Source: Paramarasmius palmivorus (taxonomy: Eukaryota > Basidiomycota > Agaricomycetes > Agaricales > Marasmiaceae). From it: DNA of 64,000 nt. The stretch spans positions 310,001-374,000 of the forward strand of contig JAYKXP010000046.1 of assembly GCA_037176845.1 (NCBI GenBank), in the 5' to 3' direction. The position numbers were made by a program, and so were the translations under genes. Position 1 is the stretch's first letter. Each line of letters opens with the position of its first letter. The notes beneath the pieces are model-generated. The model did not search any database. It was not told the origin of the DNA and saw only the letters and a list, made by a program, of their open reading frames with translations. Below, in pieces: positions 21,580 through 33,188 of this stretch.

Positions 21580-24500
21580 TCAAGACATTGCGAGAACACC
21601 TTGACCTCGCTCAGGGTCCGCCATTCGTTGGACGCGAACCTTAGTCGGATCAATGATGACCCCTCCCATATCCTGGGGCGTTATTAGAACATATTGCTTC
21701 CTATCATATTTGGCCGTGTCGATCTTTAACCGCGTAAGTTAGATTGTCATTGGTGAGCATCGACAAACTCACCATCATTTTCATGGTGACCTTTCTATTG
21801 GCCAGGTCCATGAATACATCGAACTCGTCTGCGATATACGAAATTAGATCGAAAATCAAGTAGACAGACGCGACATCGACTCACCAAGGCACCTCAATGG
21901 TCAATCTATCGCCTGCCAGAGCGCCAGGAGGAGAGAGACAGTGGCGAACGATTTCTCGCCACCGCTTAGACCTTGTATGTCACCGCCTCTTACTTCGCTT
22001 TGATCGTTCTTCCTGACCTAAACCTGCGTAAGCACGCGAAATACGTATAGGAGATGTGACCTACATCCAAAGCGAGTTCCTGCCCTATGTGATCAAACAA
22101 AACTCTTCCGTGGTAGCCACGCTTGTGCATATGCATAGTGAACATGAACTTGGTGCGCAGGGAAATGTAACTTCGCCAGCTATCCCATCTTTCTTCCCGC
22201 AAGTCCAACGAGGCCCGCAAAAGCTAAGGACCAAAGTATGAGAAATTTATGTTGGGAGTAAACCAAGTAAAGAGTTTGGCCCACCTCGTTTAATTTCTCC
22301 ATCAACTCGAGGTCGTTGTTCAGGCGGTCTAATGTTTCCTTTCTTCTCTTAACTTCCGCAGCTAGTTCTTCGATAGTACATCGTTGCCTGCACAATGTCA
22401 GAAGGAATTTTGGCAATGATACCGATAAGAACGACAAACCTTCTCCTATCACGCGCGTGCAGAGCCCTCTCAATCGTTTGAATCTCCTTTTGGACATCCT
22501 TGGGCTTTCTGGGTATCTCTACCTCTGCACCGACTCTCTCAGCATCCGTTCTCAAGTTCTTGGTACAAAATAATCAGGATGGGAAATTGACTACCATCGT
22601 CTAACTCACCTGGAACTCATGCTCAAACGCTTCCACTTGAGCCCGCACTTCCAAGAGTTTCTGTTCCTCTTCGGCAACTTTTCGCTGCCAGTGTTGCACA
22701 TCATTATCGGCCCTTTCTCTTGCCTCCAGCTTTGCAGAGTACTGATCCTGCGTAGCTAATCAGGCAAACGTCCGCGCAAGGAGAAATGCGAGGCAAGCGT
22801 ACCACAAGGACTTGCCGTCGGGCAGAAAAGTCTTCGATTTGGGCTTTGACTTGATTCAGCTCCTCGTTGAGCTGCCTCTCGTTCTCTTTATGTTCGTTCT
22901 CTCGTTGTGCGATGGTCGTGAATTGCTGGAGCAATGACGCCTTTTCGTCCTCGTGTTCCTGGTGCCGTGATTGTGGAGGTGAGATAGGAGTCCTGCTTGC
23001 AATAGAGTTGTATTGATATAAGCTGACCTTTTTTGTACCTTCGATGGTAGCGATATCGAGAGGCACAGAGGTATCCTCTTCTTCTTCGACGTTGCGACGG
23101 TGCTGTTGCGCCCGACGGAGTGCGCCCTTAAGTCTTCGTTCTTCTCTCTATGAAGAAATTAATAAAACAGCAGAGAATACGAGTTGATATTTGCCTTTGC
23201 AACGTCCAATTCGTGTCTTTTACGATCAAGATCATCTCTAGCCGTATCAACAGCGCTAGAGATCGGCTGGTGAGCCGTCTGAGCCTCATTCAACTCTGTC
23301 TCGTAACGCCTACAAAATTGTCAGGAGTGTCCGAGACCACGAATCGATTGTACCTTCTCTCTGACGCAGCATCCCCCGTCAACAATAGCCCAGAATTGTT
23401 GCTCGGGCGGGCAAAGGGAAGAGGATCCGTTTTACCGCCTCCTTCTCTGGACAATATTGTTAGCCTCTTGGGGAAGAACATCCAGGAAACAAGTCACCCA
23501 CGGGTATCGCCGGAGATCGAAACCGTCAGCTGTCCATGCATGACCAGAATGTATACGAGCAAGGATATCTTCACCGTCTCTCCGGGTTTGGCCCAGGAGC
23601 GTGCGCTCGATCTGCCTCTGGTTGATCAGGATTCGCTCAACCCACGGGTCAGAAATCTAAAACATCGAAAAGAGATGTCAGAAATGAATACAAAAATAAT
23701 GCCGCCGGTTTACCTCCAAGGCTCGAAGAACGGTAAGGAGATCAGGAGATGGTTCTCCAGCCCCGTATTCAAATAAATCCTGCTCATAGATGATAATCAT
23801 GATATGTCTACTGTGGTGGTGGTTGGATTAGCGTAAAGAGCCCCAAGATCAAGAAAGATACTACTTGTTGAAGTTGTCGAGAATCTGCTTGAGAATTGGT
23901 CGATCTCGAGCGTCGGTGATCGCAAATGCAGTTAGCAGTCGTCCAAGCTGATTCCTCAGTAGCTCAGCCCACTTTTCTGCGTCCTTCACCTTGACATATA
24001 AACCTAACGGACCAAGCGGTACATTCCCATGCCATCTTGTATCCCTTACTCGTTCCAAAACCTGCGGAATGTTGTTTCCATACGCGAGGTATCGATTACG
24101 TTCGCCTTGTCTGCAACGTGCTATCATGTCTTGACAGTACGCGATCTTGTCCTCGGAAGTCTTGAACCTCTCCTTCTCTTCTTCCCAGCGAGTTAAAAGA
24201 TCTTGAACTTGCGGTCCCAGTGTAGTAATACGCTCTCCAGCACTTGTGACCTCCCGAGAAGCATTGTCTATAGCCTCTTGAGCACGCTCCAACTTTTGCT
24301 GGTACTCGGCTAATTTCGCCTGCGTATCCGACTCCAAACGTTCCTTCTCCTCGTTTATTTGCACAGTAAGCTCTGCGATTTGGCTATCGAGACCGCAGAT
24401 TTGGTTGTTGATGCTTGTGATGTCATCCTGGGTGTGCATCAGGACGCCTTCTATGTAGCTTTGATCAATCTTCGGCTTTACATACCCGGCATTCCATGAT

Positions 24501-26071
24501 ATTTGACTTGACTTGTCGTATATCAGCTCGGAGTTCTTCGCGTCGCTCTTCCAGCCGCGTTGGCCGATCACCAAAATCATCAAGTACCCTCTTGGCCTCT
24601 GTGAACCCTTGCGTTGAAGTCTCTAGATCTAACTAAAAATGTGGCCCTGAGGTCGATGCGGTGGCATGTAGAATAGTTTCCACATACCTCTGAAGCCGTT
24701 AGGCTGTCCTTTACTCTGTCCTTGCGTCGTTCTTGTCTTGCAGACTCCTCGACTTTCGTCTGAAGTTCCTGTGCCTTGACTGCAACCCCCGCCCAAGCGT
24801 ACTCCGCCTTCAGACTGTCCAACTTACGCCTCTGCTCTTGAGCATGAACCGCTTCATCATGCCTTGCAACAGCTTCATCGTAGGCAGCTTGCAAATCGGG
24901 TACATCGTCACTTTTACGGGTTATGATTTTGTCGATATGATCAACGTTGTCCCGACATATCTTATACTCCTCGGCGAGTGCAGCAAGCTGCGTTCCTTCA
25001 AGAAAGAGCTATCATCGCGGTCAAAAAAAGGATTCAAGTAAAGTATTTTCTGAATACTACCTTGTACATGTCTTTCTTGGACGATCCTCTCAAGAAATTC
25101 TTGGCCGCGTCTGTTCGATGTAGTTAGACAAAAGTGGTGTCATTATGGGACAAACACTGCGCGCCTTGAGTGAGAATACTCATCGGATTATCCACTTGGA
25201 GGTTCATATGATCACATATGGCATTCAGTTCCTCCTTCTTTGTGCTAATAGTCCGTCCGTCTTTACTCTTAATCTTCCACGTGGATTGACCAGTCTTTGT
25301 GAAACGTCTGGTGATAACGATTGACTTGCCGTATTGATCGGGCTTGTACGCTTCGTCTCCTTGGTTCTTCAGAGAGATTGTAACCTCAGCTACCCTATTC
25401 ATATGTCAGTCTGACGCCATTAGTGTGATTGAGGATTCGTACTGTTGACCCGAACGAACAAAATCTTTGATCCCTTTGGCTCGTCCGGTAGAAGTGGTCT
25501 TGCCTCCAAGTGCCACCATAATTGCAGTCAAAATCGCACTTTTTCCACCTTGTAAATATTTTAGAAGATATAGAGCGTAACGACATACGCGACGTACTTC
25601 CATTATGACCTGGACGCGATCTATTTAATAACCCTGTCCCTAGACGCAAACTCGACTCACCGATGATAAAATTGATGTTCGGTCCAAAAGTGAACTTCAG
25701 GTTCTTGTGGCACATGAACTGATGCATCTCTATTGCTTCTATTGTCCCATATTCCGCGACTCCCTAGGTCGAGTGGCTCAGAGATTATTGAGATTTGAGA
25801 GAAATTGAAGAAGTACCTGATCAACAGGATTCTCATGTCTGGATTGTATACTTTCAACTATTTGTCGGCCGAGCCTCTCTTCAAGGTCGTCGTCGAGTGA
25901 GGCTGGAGCTGGGTCAGAGGGCCCTTGTGTCTCTTCTTCGATATCACTAGCTTCATTGTTCGTTCCTTGGGTAGATTCGTGAAGGGAGCTGAGACGAGCA
26001 CGTTTAGATGAAGAGGACATTTCATTTTCACGCTCTTGGTCGCTGCTATAGCTGGCTCGACGTTTGCGCAT
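21580..26071 (-). CDS. SMC6: SMC6, structural maintenance of chromosomes protein, with an in-frame TGA
   Basis: ATPase core of the SMC5/6 complex, which acts in recombinational repair and chromosome segregation in the nucleus. The ATG at 26071 opens a basic/acidic leader. Then come IEMHQFMCHKNLKFTFGPNI and the Walker A box GHNGSGKSAILTAI, assembled across a splice junction. Coiled coil runs through AAYDEAVARHDEAVHAQEQR and EEKERLESDTQAKLAEYQQK. The hinge region includes GPLGLYVKVKDAEKWAELLR and ISDPWVERILINQRQIERTL. The second coiled coil ends TIEELAAEVKRRKETLDRLN. The C-terminal lobe has RTKFMFTMHMHKRGYHGRVL, the ABC signature GLSGGEKSFATVSLLLALWQ and the Walker B region RCLDEFDVFMD, ending GQGVLAMS. 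Between AID and PLRCLDEFD the codon is TGA (21901-21903), where relatives have Cys or Ser. One intron (25111-25164) needs a GC donor. All other exons join cleanly. Confidence 0.93.
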
Positions 26072-26454
26072 TTCCGGATAGTGGTGTGGTAGATCAACAA
26101 AAAGGTGCTATTACGTGACGGCCAGTTATGAAATCGCTGCGGCTCAGCCGGCCCGTGCTGTGCTCTTCCCAATCTCTCAAGGCCAGCCAACTTTTTAGCT
26201 GGCCTCGTTTCTCTATAGTCGGTCCTGTCGTCAGAGCTGGGATTCATGGTATCTGAAGGTGTGTAGTGATTGTCTGAAAAAAGGGTTGGATTATCATTTT
26301 GACATATTTTAACAATGAAAAAGTACAAGGGCACGGGAAGGACATGGGCGGCTCAATCTACCTGGTAACCATTAAACTGTAAACATGAACCTGAGCGCCG
26401 GAGGATACAAGAGTCGAACCAACATGACTGGACATCGTGTCATCCCAAACCCTC
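26072..26454. promoter_or_regulatory. Divergent promoter, SMC6 and DUF4139 gene
   Basis: 383-bp gap between two divergent start codons. No TATA-like or palindromic element stands out; this is assigned from position only. Confidence 0.35.
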
Positions 26455-28606
26455 ATGTCGTCGCAAACTCTGAACCTCGTATCGTGTCAAGACGGGAGAA
26501 TCCAATCTGTCAGCGTATACACAGGGAGAGCAGAAGTGACCAGATGGTTCCGCTTTAAGGTGGAAGAAGGTCAGACTCAGGTCAATATCTCGGGTCTACC
26601 TAATGTGTTGGAACGAGAGTCCGTTCGGTGCGTCTGCTTGCTCATTCTCAACATCTACGTGGTGCTAACTTCTTCAGGTACTTTATAGTGTGGAAGGCAG
26701 AGGACGCGCCGCTATACACGATATCACAATTTGCCCTGTCCAGCCAGACGACCTCGTCAGGGAGGACCCGACCAGTCCCTTATTGAGGGAGCTTGAAGGG
26801 GAAGAGGAACTCCTGCGCAATGCGCTTCACCGCAATGATCTATCAAAAGAGGCTTTGGAACTCTACATCAAAGGAGCGTTAATCAACCTGAAGAACCCTC
26901 AAGATATTGGCTCTGTGGTCGATGGTTTCAATCAGGTTGGCGGCAAGGTGGACGAAGAGAGGTTGAGAATCACGAAGCGGTTAGATGATGTCGAGCAAAA
27001 GATGGCCGCTGAACGGCAGCGCATTCTCGATGCTGACGGGGAGCCCCTTGAAATCGTACCTCAAGATAGAAGACTTCGCATGCAACTTGGTGTCGGGATC
27101 TTTGCGGAAAAGAAGGGAAAGGTCGAGTTGATTGTGACATATGGTAGGCGTCCTCAGAATCTCATAGCGCTCCTTCTCACTGTCCGCCGGCGTAGCTGTT
27201 ACTTCGGCTAATTGGGATGCGCACTACGATATCAGGGTCAATACTCTGACTAGGGAGGACTGTGTCACTCTGCACTACCAAGCTAAGATTACACAGAACA
27301 CCGGCGAGGTCAGTGTATCTAATTATTTCTCCATTACCCCAGCTCATCCAGCTAGTTAGGCCTGGGAAAACGTGGAACTGACACTGGATACTGCTAAACC
27401 ATCCTACAACTCTAAGATACCTGAACTCGTATCATGGAATCTCATGGAGGAACGTGTGATACACCAGCCAACGGTGACCATAATCCCCGCACAACAAGCA
27501 CCGGAATATGAATTGTATCGTTCACGACGACGGTCACGTACACCTTCAATGGAGTATTCATCAGTTTCGAGGTCGAGGAGGTCAAGGTCGAGATCGCCCC
27601 GGAGATATAGGTCATCTCCTCCCGTACAGATGCCTGTCATGGTTACGGCGCCTTCCGTAGACAAAGGCAATATCACTGCAACTTTCCGTGTTCCAGGAAC
27701 CATAACTATTCCGGGAGATGGGCAAGCTCACTCAGTGTCCGTTGCGCAGTTGCGGCTCGATGCGAATTTGACATGGATTACTGTCCCCAAAGCCGACAAG
27801 AAGGTGCATTTGAAGGTGGCCTCCGCTTTTTGTCCTCTTGAAAAAATGGTCGCTGAGCTTTCCGCAGGCTGACATCCTCAATGCATCGGAGTACGCATTC
27901 GTTCCTGGGAATGCAAGTATCTATGTCGACGGCAGCTTCATCTCGAAAACGACTTTACCTCTGGTCAGTCCAGGCGAAAGATTCGATTGCGCGTTGGGGT
28001 AAGTCGAGGCCGCTCATCGCGAAGATATACATTCACCTTCGCCACCAGGCTCGATCCATCCATACGAGTCACATACCATCCTCGCACAACAAAGAAGGCA
28101 TCCAAATCTGCATTCGTTTTCGGCCAGAAGACCGTCACCCTCGCGTATTCGCAGCGAATTACTGTTCAGAACACAAAACCCAGCACCGCTGAAAACATCA
28201 AAGTGATAGATCAGGTTCCGGTGTCACAGGACGAGCGAATAGGTGTCAGGCTCATCTCACCTGGCCTTACGATACCGACACCTCAAAAAGATGGCGATAA
28301 AAAGAAGGGAGTATCGTCAAAGGATAGAGAAAGCTCAATCGCATCGAATAGACGACCCTCGCTGACGATAAATGGCTCTAGTCTTAAGACACTTTTGTCT
28401 AACACGAGCGAGAAGGGCCGACACACAGGATCGGTAGATGTACGGGTGCAATGGGATGGTGCAGATAAGCCGACGTTGATGAAATGGCTGTGGGCAAAGA
28501 TGGGAAAATCAATTGGATATGTTCGATTCCTTCGCAGGGGAGTGCGAATCTGGTTCTGGAGTGGGAGGTATCACATCCTGTTGGCATGAAGGTGGATGGT
28601 TTGTAG
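26455..28606 (+). CDS. DUF4139/DUF4140 (MuiA-like) protein
   Basis: Member of the widespread DUF4140-DUF4139 family ('mucoidy inhibitor A' in bacteria); biochemical role unknown. The first ATG in frame is at 26455: MSSQTLNLVSCQDGRIQSVS, then VYTGRAEVTRWFRFKVEEGQ and the DUF4140 signature VNISGLPNVLERESVR. A central coiled coil follows (DEERLRITKRLDDVEQKMAA). DUF4139 begins AVTSANWDAHYDIRVNTLTR, LHYQAKITQNTGEAWENVEL. An Arg/Ser-rich insert (about residues 330-370; SRSRRSRSRSPRRYRSS) interrupts it. Then come QLRLDANLTWITVPKADKKV, YAFVPGNASIYVDGSFISKT and AFVFGQKTVTLAYSQRITVQ. The conserved end (KINWICSIPSQGSANLVLEW, EVSHPVG) is in a different frame from the exon before it. It is reached only with a 41-bp intron at 28459-28499 or a one-base frameshift. 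Confidence 0.85.
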
Positions 28607-28818
28607 CGACAGAAGGAATCGGACCAAAAATTTCTTCAACGTAGCAAGTCATTCCATGCTAGTGTATTGACCCAGACATAAACCCGAATTTACATCGATC
28701 ACGATCCTGTAACACCCAACCCGTTTCCTCTTCCCCATGTTTAGAGGAATCATGCACTGTGAGCCTAAATTAGCATTGGTTACTATGAGAAATGCCTGAT
28801 AATAAGGCTTACCTTCAC

Positions 28819-30517
28819 TCAACGGTAGGTCGATCCAATGGGACCGTACTTGATGTTGGAAAAAACAACAGTGGCATCAGGGGACTGTGCCTCAAGATCC
28901 CCAGGGACACCAGACGTCGTCGGACAAGTACCACGAGCAACGCCTGGAGTAGATGGGTCCTTATCGAGGGGGTAATTAGAGTCGAGCCAGAGCATGCGAG
29001 CTTCATGGTCACCCCAAATACTCATAACTAAAACATGACCTCTACCGAGGGAGTCTCCCATGGCGGTCAAGCCACCCCTAGTGTTGAAGTAAGTGTTGTC
29101 ACCGAAAGCAGCCTTCTGGTCAGTGCAGAATTTGTCAGTGATAGAGTCGAAGGCGCTCAATCCGGCGATGTTGGTCTTTGAGTTTTGAATGACACGGCCA
29201 TTCTGGACATAGAGACGACGGATCTCGGTGAGTCGTCCGGTGGTCGAGTTGTTCTCGGTGATGAACTGAGTAACGACGGTAATCTTTTGGTTGGTGTCGA
29301 CAGTCTTGCCGGGGCCGAGGAAGTTTTTGTCGCCCATACGGAAGGAGTTGAAGTCGCAACCGTCCTTGTCGCAAATACCACCGTACCTGTTGCTACCATC
29401 ACCGCATGCATTGCCTGAGGATCATATCGTGAATCTCTAAAAGCATACAACAAGGAATGTGCGCACCCTCGCAGCGGGATGCTCCAGTCGAGCTGATCTG
29501 GCAAATGTGTGGGGTGTACGCAGAGGAGATGCTGTTAGCTTCCTGTTCCAAAAGACATGTTCAACACTAGCACTGAGGAAACGAATCAAGTAACTGACCC
29601 AGATGTCCATCTCGGCACAACATGCGCCGTATTTGCCCTTGCCAGCATTGGGGTCGGTGGCAGAGGCAGCCCAGCCTTCAACGTTGGCCTGGTTCGAAGT
29701 TAGAGACATCATCACTACAAGTAAGCTCAATACTCACCTGACCGCCGATAAACTTGATGTCGTGAGGGCATTGCGAATCACAGTATCCAGTACCATACTT
29801 GGCACCAGCCTTATTAGAAGAATGCTTGGACAAACCACCGTCTGCGTCCATCTCAACGAAGTACAATGCTCCGTTGAGACCGCAAGGAAGAGCAGACATA
29901 TCAACATCGAAGGTGAACTCCTGGTTCTTCAGGTTGAAGATTTGGTATTTGGAATCGGAGGAGTCCATCAAGTAGACACGAGAGCCGATGTTCTTGGAGT
30001 ATGGGCCGTTCGTAACGAACTTGAGCCTAAGAGAGTTGCCGGAAGTGGTAATACCGTAGGTGCCGCTATAGTCAGCACCGTCGAGAGCACAGTTCTGTGC
30101 ACAGGTGGCACCATTGGGGCAAAGAGAAGTGTCCCATGCGTTACCGGTGTAACAGTTGGTCGAGCCCGAGGTCGTGTGGAGCCACCTCCAGTTGGAGTCG
30201 AGGACTGGCCATATCTATCAGTTATGAAAGAAGATAAAATCGTCCACAATGTCTACTGACCGACAGATCCTGTGAACAAGGACCTCAGTACCCGCGGCGA
30301 CGAAGAATATGAATTCGTTTACCTTGTACTGTAGAACAGCTTCCACCAGCGCTGCAGCGCTGATACGTGAGCTTTGGGTGATTCTCAGCGGTTAGTGTCC
30401 CGACTTGAAACCAATCAGTGACCGGCCCAGACGCATTTGCAGTGGCAACTCACCTTGCTGAGCCGAAACCCCAACTGCGAGGAGAGCAAAAGAGACGAGA
30501 GAGCCCTTGCCGAACAT
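28819..30517 (-). CDS. CBH1: GH7 cellobiohydrolase (cellobiohydrolase I), no CBM1
   Basis: Secreted reducing-end cellobiohydrolase that processively cuts cellulose. The ATG at 30517 opens the signal peptide [20 protein letters not shown]. The mature enzyme starts [20 protein letters not shown]. Later exons give [60 protein letters not shown] and [16 protein letters not shown]. The catalytic motif EMDIWE is split by an intron after the Trp; its two Glu and one Asp are the GH7 nucleophile, helper and acid/base. Product-side segments include [20 protein letters not shown], then [20 protein letters not shown] and [20 protein letters not shown]. The protein ends [16 protein letters not shown] at 28819-28821, with no linker or cellulose-binding module. 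A minus-strand TATAAAA lies at 30567-30573, about 50 bp before the ATG. Confidence 0.96.
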
Positions 30518-31187
30518 TACAGAAAAAGTCTGTCGATTGGTGAAGCTCTACATCCTGAAACAAAGCTTTTATAGAGGCTGACCAGCGGAATAATTCGATA
30601 TTACAGGGACAGCCCAAGCCTCAACGAGCTGCTTTGCAAGCTCAAAGGACGTGAAATCTATCGTAACCGAAAATCATCCGTAAGCTTTGTTGCGAAGAGT
30701 CGCCGAGAAAAATGTTCAGGGACATGCTACCAACAGCGTAACATCGTCGTTGAACGCTACCCCGCACGAGCCTTGGCTGAAAGCCCAGAGACCTTGGCGT
30801 GCCCAATGACCAGCGACATAATGATTTTGACGGTTGTTTGTATGCGATCCTTTGCCTGGGACTGCAACAGGGAGAATATCTTCGGAAACTGGATGAATGG
30901 TATCGTTTGCAAAGGTACGCCGCTGCAGATACCCGACCAATACCTGACCTTCAAGGTCCGGATTATTGCTGTCGTGAGCACACAGAAATTCTAGGCTCAT
31001 GCTAAACCGAATCCGAATGAGGTTTCCAGAAACTTAGCGGAATTTTCAGATAGCTTGGAAAGGCAAAGCAAGTTGTTGAGAAGATCATGGAGGTGAGAAG
31101 GGAAGAAGCTTGGCCGGCACAACGCGTCGCGTCTCTGCCGAAGCAGTCCCTGTGCTTGCTGTGCACACACCTTCACCACCACCCACA
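30518..31187. promoter_or_regulatory. Divergent promoter, GH7 and MCP1
   Basis: 670 bp between the GH7 start (minus) and the MCP1 start (plus). A TATAAAA box for GH7 is at 30567-30573 on the minus strand. Short open frames within have no recognisable content. Confidence 0.5.
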
Positions 31188-32091
31188 ATGGCCGAACCAC
31201 GACCTTACTCGACGAAAGTCAAAACGGCAAGGAATATCCTGACAACAATTTCACATTGTTCGTCACCGTTTATCTCCACGTTTCTGTTGATACACCTTTC
31301 TGCACCGGTTTTGGCGAACTTGGGGGGATCTAGCTTGAGTGGACAAGTAATGGTGAGTCTCAAAGAATCTCTATCGATAGAATCAGGATCTTAAAGCATC
31401 TCTGAAGATTCTGGGACGGGAATACTACCAAACACCTTTCGGCGAAGCCTTTCTTGTCCTAGGACCTATGGCGTTACATTCACTTTCTGGTGTCGCTAAA
31501 CGACTCTTGGATACTATCTTTCCCCCGACAGCATCAATGCCCGCCAGCTCTCTCGTCGAAGGCCAGAAAAATGAACCACCAAAGAAGGCGAAACGCCGAT
31601 GGCCATCTCTTCTAACCCTCACAGCATACCCTCTCATTCCTCTCTTCACTCTTCATTTCATAACTCACCGTGGTATACCAGCTTCACCCGCATCACCTCT
31701 ACACAGCTCTGAACTTGATTTTGAATTTGTCAAATTTCACCTTCAGCATTATCCGAAACTGTCGTGGTTCCTCTACGGCTCGCTTCTTGCTCTAACGCTC
31801 ATTCATGGCGTAGAGGGCGCGGTTGTAGTATGGAACCGTTATTATCCCAGTGTTCTAGGACGACTCAAACAGTCAGGAAAGGCTAAATGGACACGACTGG
31901 CTGCTATGCTAGTAGGTGTTGCAGGTCCAGTGGTTTCTGGGATGTGGATGATCTCACGGGAGCTGCCAATGGTGTTCCCGGATATGGTGAGTAGCATTCG
32001 CGTTTTCTATTTGTGCAGCTGAAATTGACGGTTATATTCAACCTAGCTAAAAAGATTTGAACGCGTGTTGAGCATTGTCTACCGCGTTTGA
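31188..32091 (+). CDS. MCP1: MCP1-type mitochondrial adaptor membrane protein (DUF1691)
   Basis: Mitochondrial outer-membrane protein of the Mcp1 (MCP1_TM/DUF1691) family. In yeast Mcp1 recruits the lipid-transfer protein Vps13 to mitochondria and suppresses ERMES defects. The ATG at 31188 opens MAEPRPYSTKVKTARNILTT. The family block follows: SPFISTFLLIHLSAPVLANL, GGSSLSGQVM, an intron, ILGREYYQTPFGEAFLVLGP and MALHSLSGVAKRLL. After a Lys/Pro-rich loop come SLLTLTAYPLIPLFTLHFIT and FVKFHLQHYPKLSWFLYGSL, then LALTLIHGVEGAVVVWNRYY and LAAMLVGVAGPVVSGMWMIS. A last short exon gives LKRFERVLSIVYRV, with TGA at 32089-32091. About five hydrophobic helices with conserved His residues are visible, consistent with the family. 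Confidence 0.9.
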
Positions 32092-32333
32092 AAGTCGTTC
32101 GGTGTTCACGGAGCTGCAGATGAGAGCCAATCAGATGTCTGCTATTATATTCGAGCTTTTATATAGTGATAATAGACTGCTATTAATCCCGTAAAGTATT
32201 CTTGTACGAATGGATATTGCTGCTGTACAGTTTGATTGGCAGTGGTTAGGTATGATACAGATTATGAGGGTGAGGGTAAGGTAACACATTAGGGTCATTG
32301 GCAATATACAAGAATTAAGGATGTTATATCCCT

Positions 32334-32892
32334 CTAAACTTCTGCTTTCTCGTCGATAAACTCCAATTGCCTGAATTGAGAGTCTTTCTCCGTATACTCC
32401 CAGATAGCACTTCCACTTTGATGAACACTCAGAACAGGTTCCAACGCGATGGTATGCAGAAACAAAGGGTAGATGAGGAAATGAGCGGCGCTCAACGATG
32501 AAATAGTGACAATTTCTGAGATTTCTGTGTGGCGAGTATGATTTCCGAGCTCTGAAACAAGTATGGATACTTGAACGCAGTCAGACCAAATGCGTAATCA
32601 AGAAGAGACATATGAACGTACTAGGCATCGTTAAACCCCACAGACAATGAAGTACTCTCGTGTCAAACGAATAGCGACATAGACACACGATATTTATCAG
32701 TTGATAAATGGTGTATACCCCAGCTGCTGGCGATTTGGCAAAGAGTAGTAGAAAACCAGCCATGGAGAGAATAAACAAAAGAGCGATGAGATGGCAGATG
32801 AGAAGCCATGCAAGGTGCAAAAGACTGAAAAGGCGAGATTTAGATTGCCTGTCTTGGAGAACGAGCGACGAATCAAGACGAATGAAAGACAT
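32334..32892 (-). CDS. Small multi-pass membrane protein, unrecognised
   Basis: Two-exon gene (exon 1 32622-32892, intron 32570-32621, exon 2 32334-32569) for about 168 residues. The start is MSFIRLDSSLVLQDRQSKSR. Hydrophobic segments follow: LLHLAWLLICHLIALLFILS, then MAGFLLLFA and YTIYQLINIVCLCRYSFDTR. After the intron comes SILVSELGNHTRHTEISEIV, then SLSAAHFLIYPLFLHTIALE and an acidic tail ending QLEFIDEKAEV. The intron borders are in phase and restore a long helix-containing C-terminus, so I consider the gene real although I cannot name the family. Four membrane helices are likely, and the His/Glu/Thr loop between them may be functional. It runs toward MCP1, with their stops 242 bp apart. 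Confidence 0.6.
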
Positions 32893-33188
32893 CGAGAAGG
32901 CCCTCCTGGTGGCTCTGGGAAAGGTTTGCTGAATATGACACGTTACATAGGAGATGGATCTAAGCGGCGGCTCACTAGATTAGAAAGGCTTTCACTCTCT
33001 GAAAAGGAGAAAATATACCACAAAGAAGCTTGGAATATATTAAAGAAATTCTGATTGACGGCTTGAACTGAAGTTATCTTGTCCGGGAGACCGGGATGGT
33101 GACCGTCGGAAAGAGAGTCAGAAATTGCCTCATTTGGCGGTTTCCTGCCGTATTTGGAGAGTATCCATCTTACACCCGAACTACCACC

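Noticed and set aside
23150..23776. Plus-strand open frame of 208 codons
   Set aside because: It lies antisense to the SMC6 hinge and coil exons, which are clearly conserved on the minus strand.
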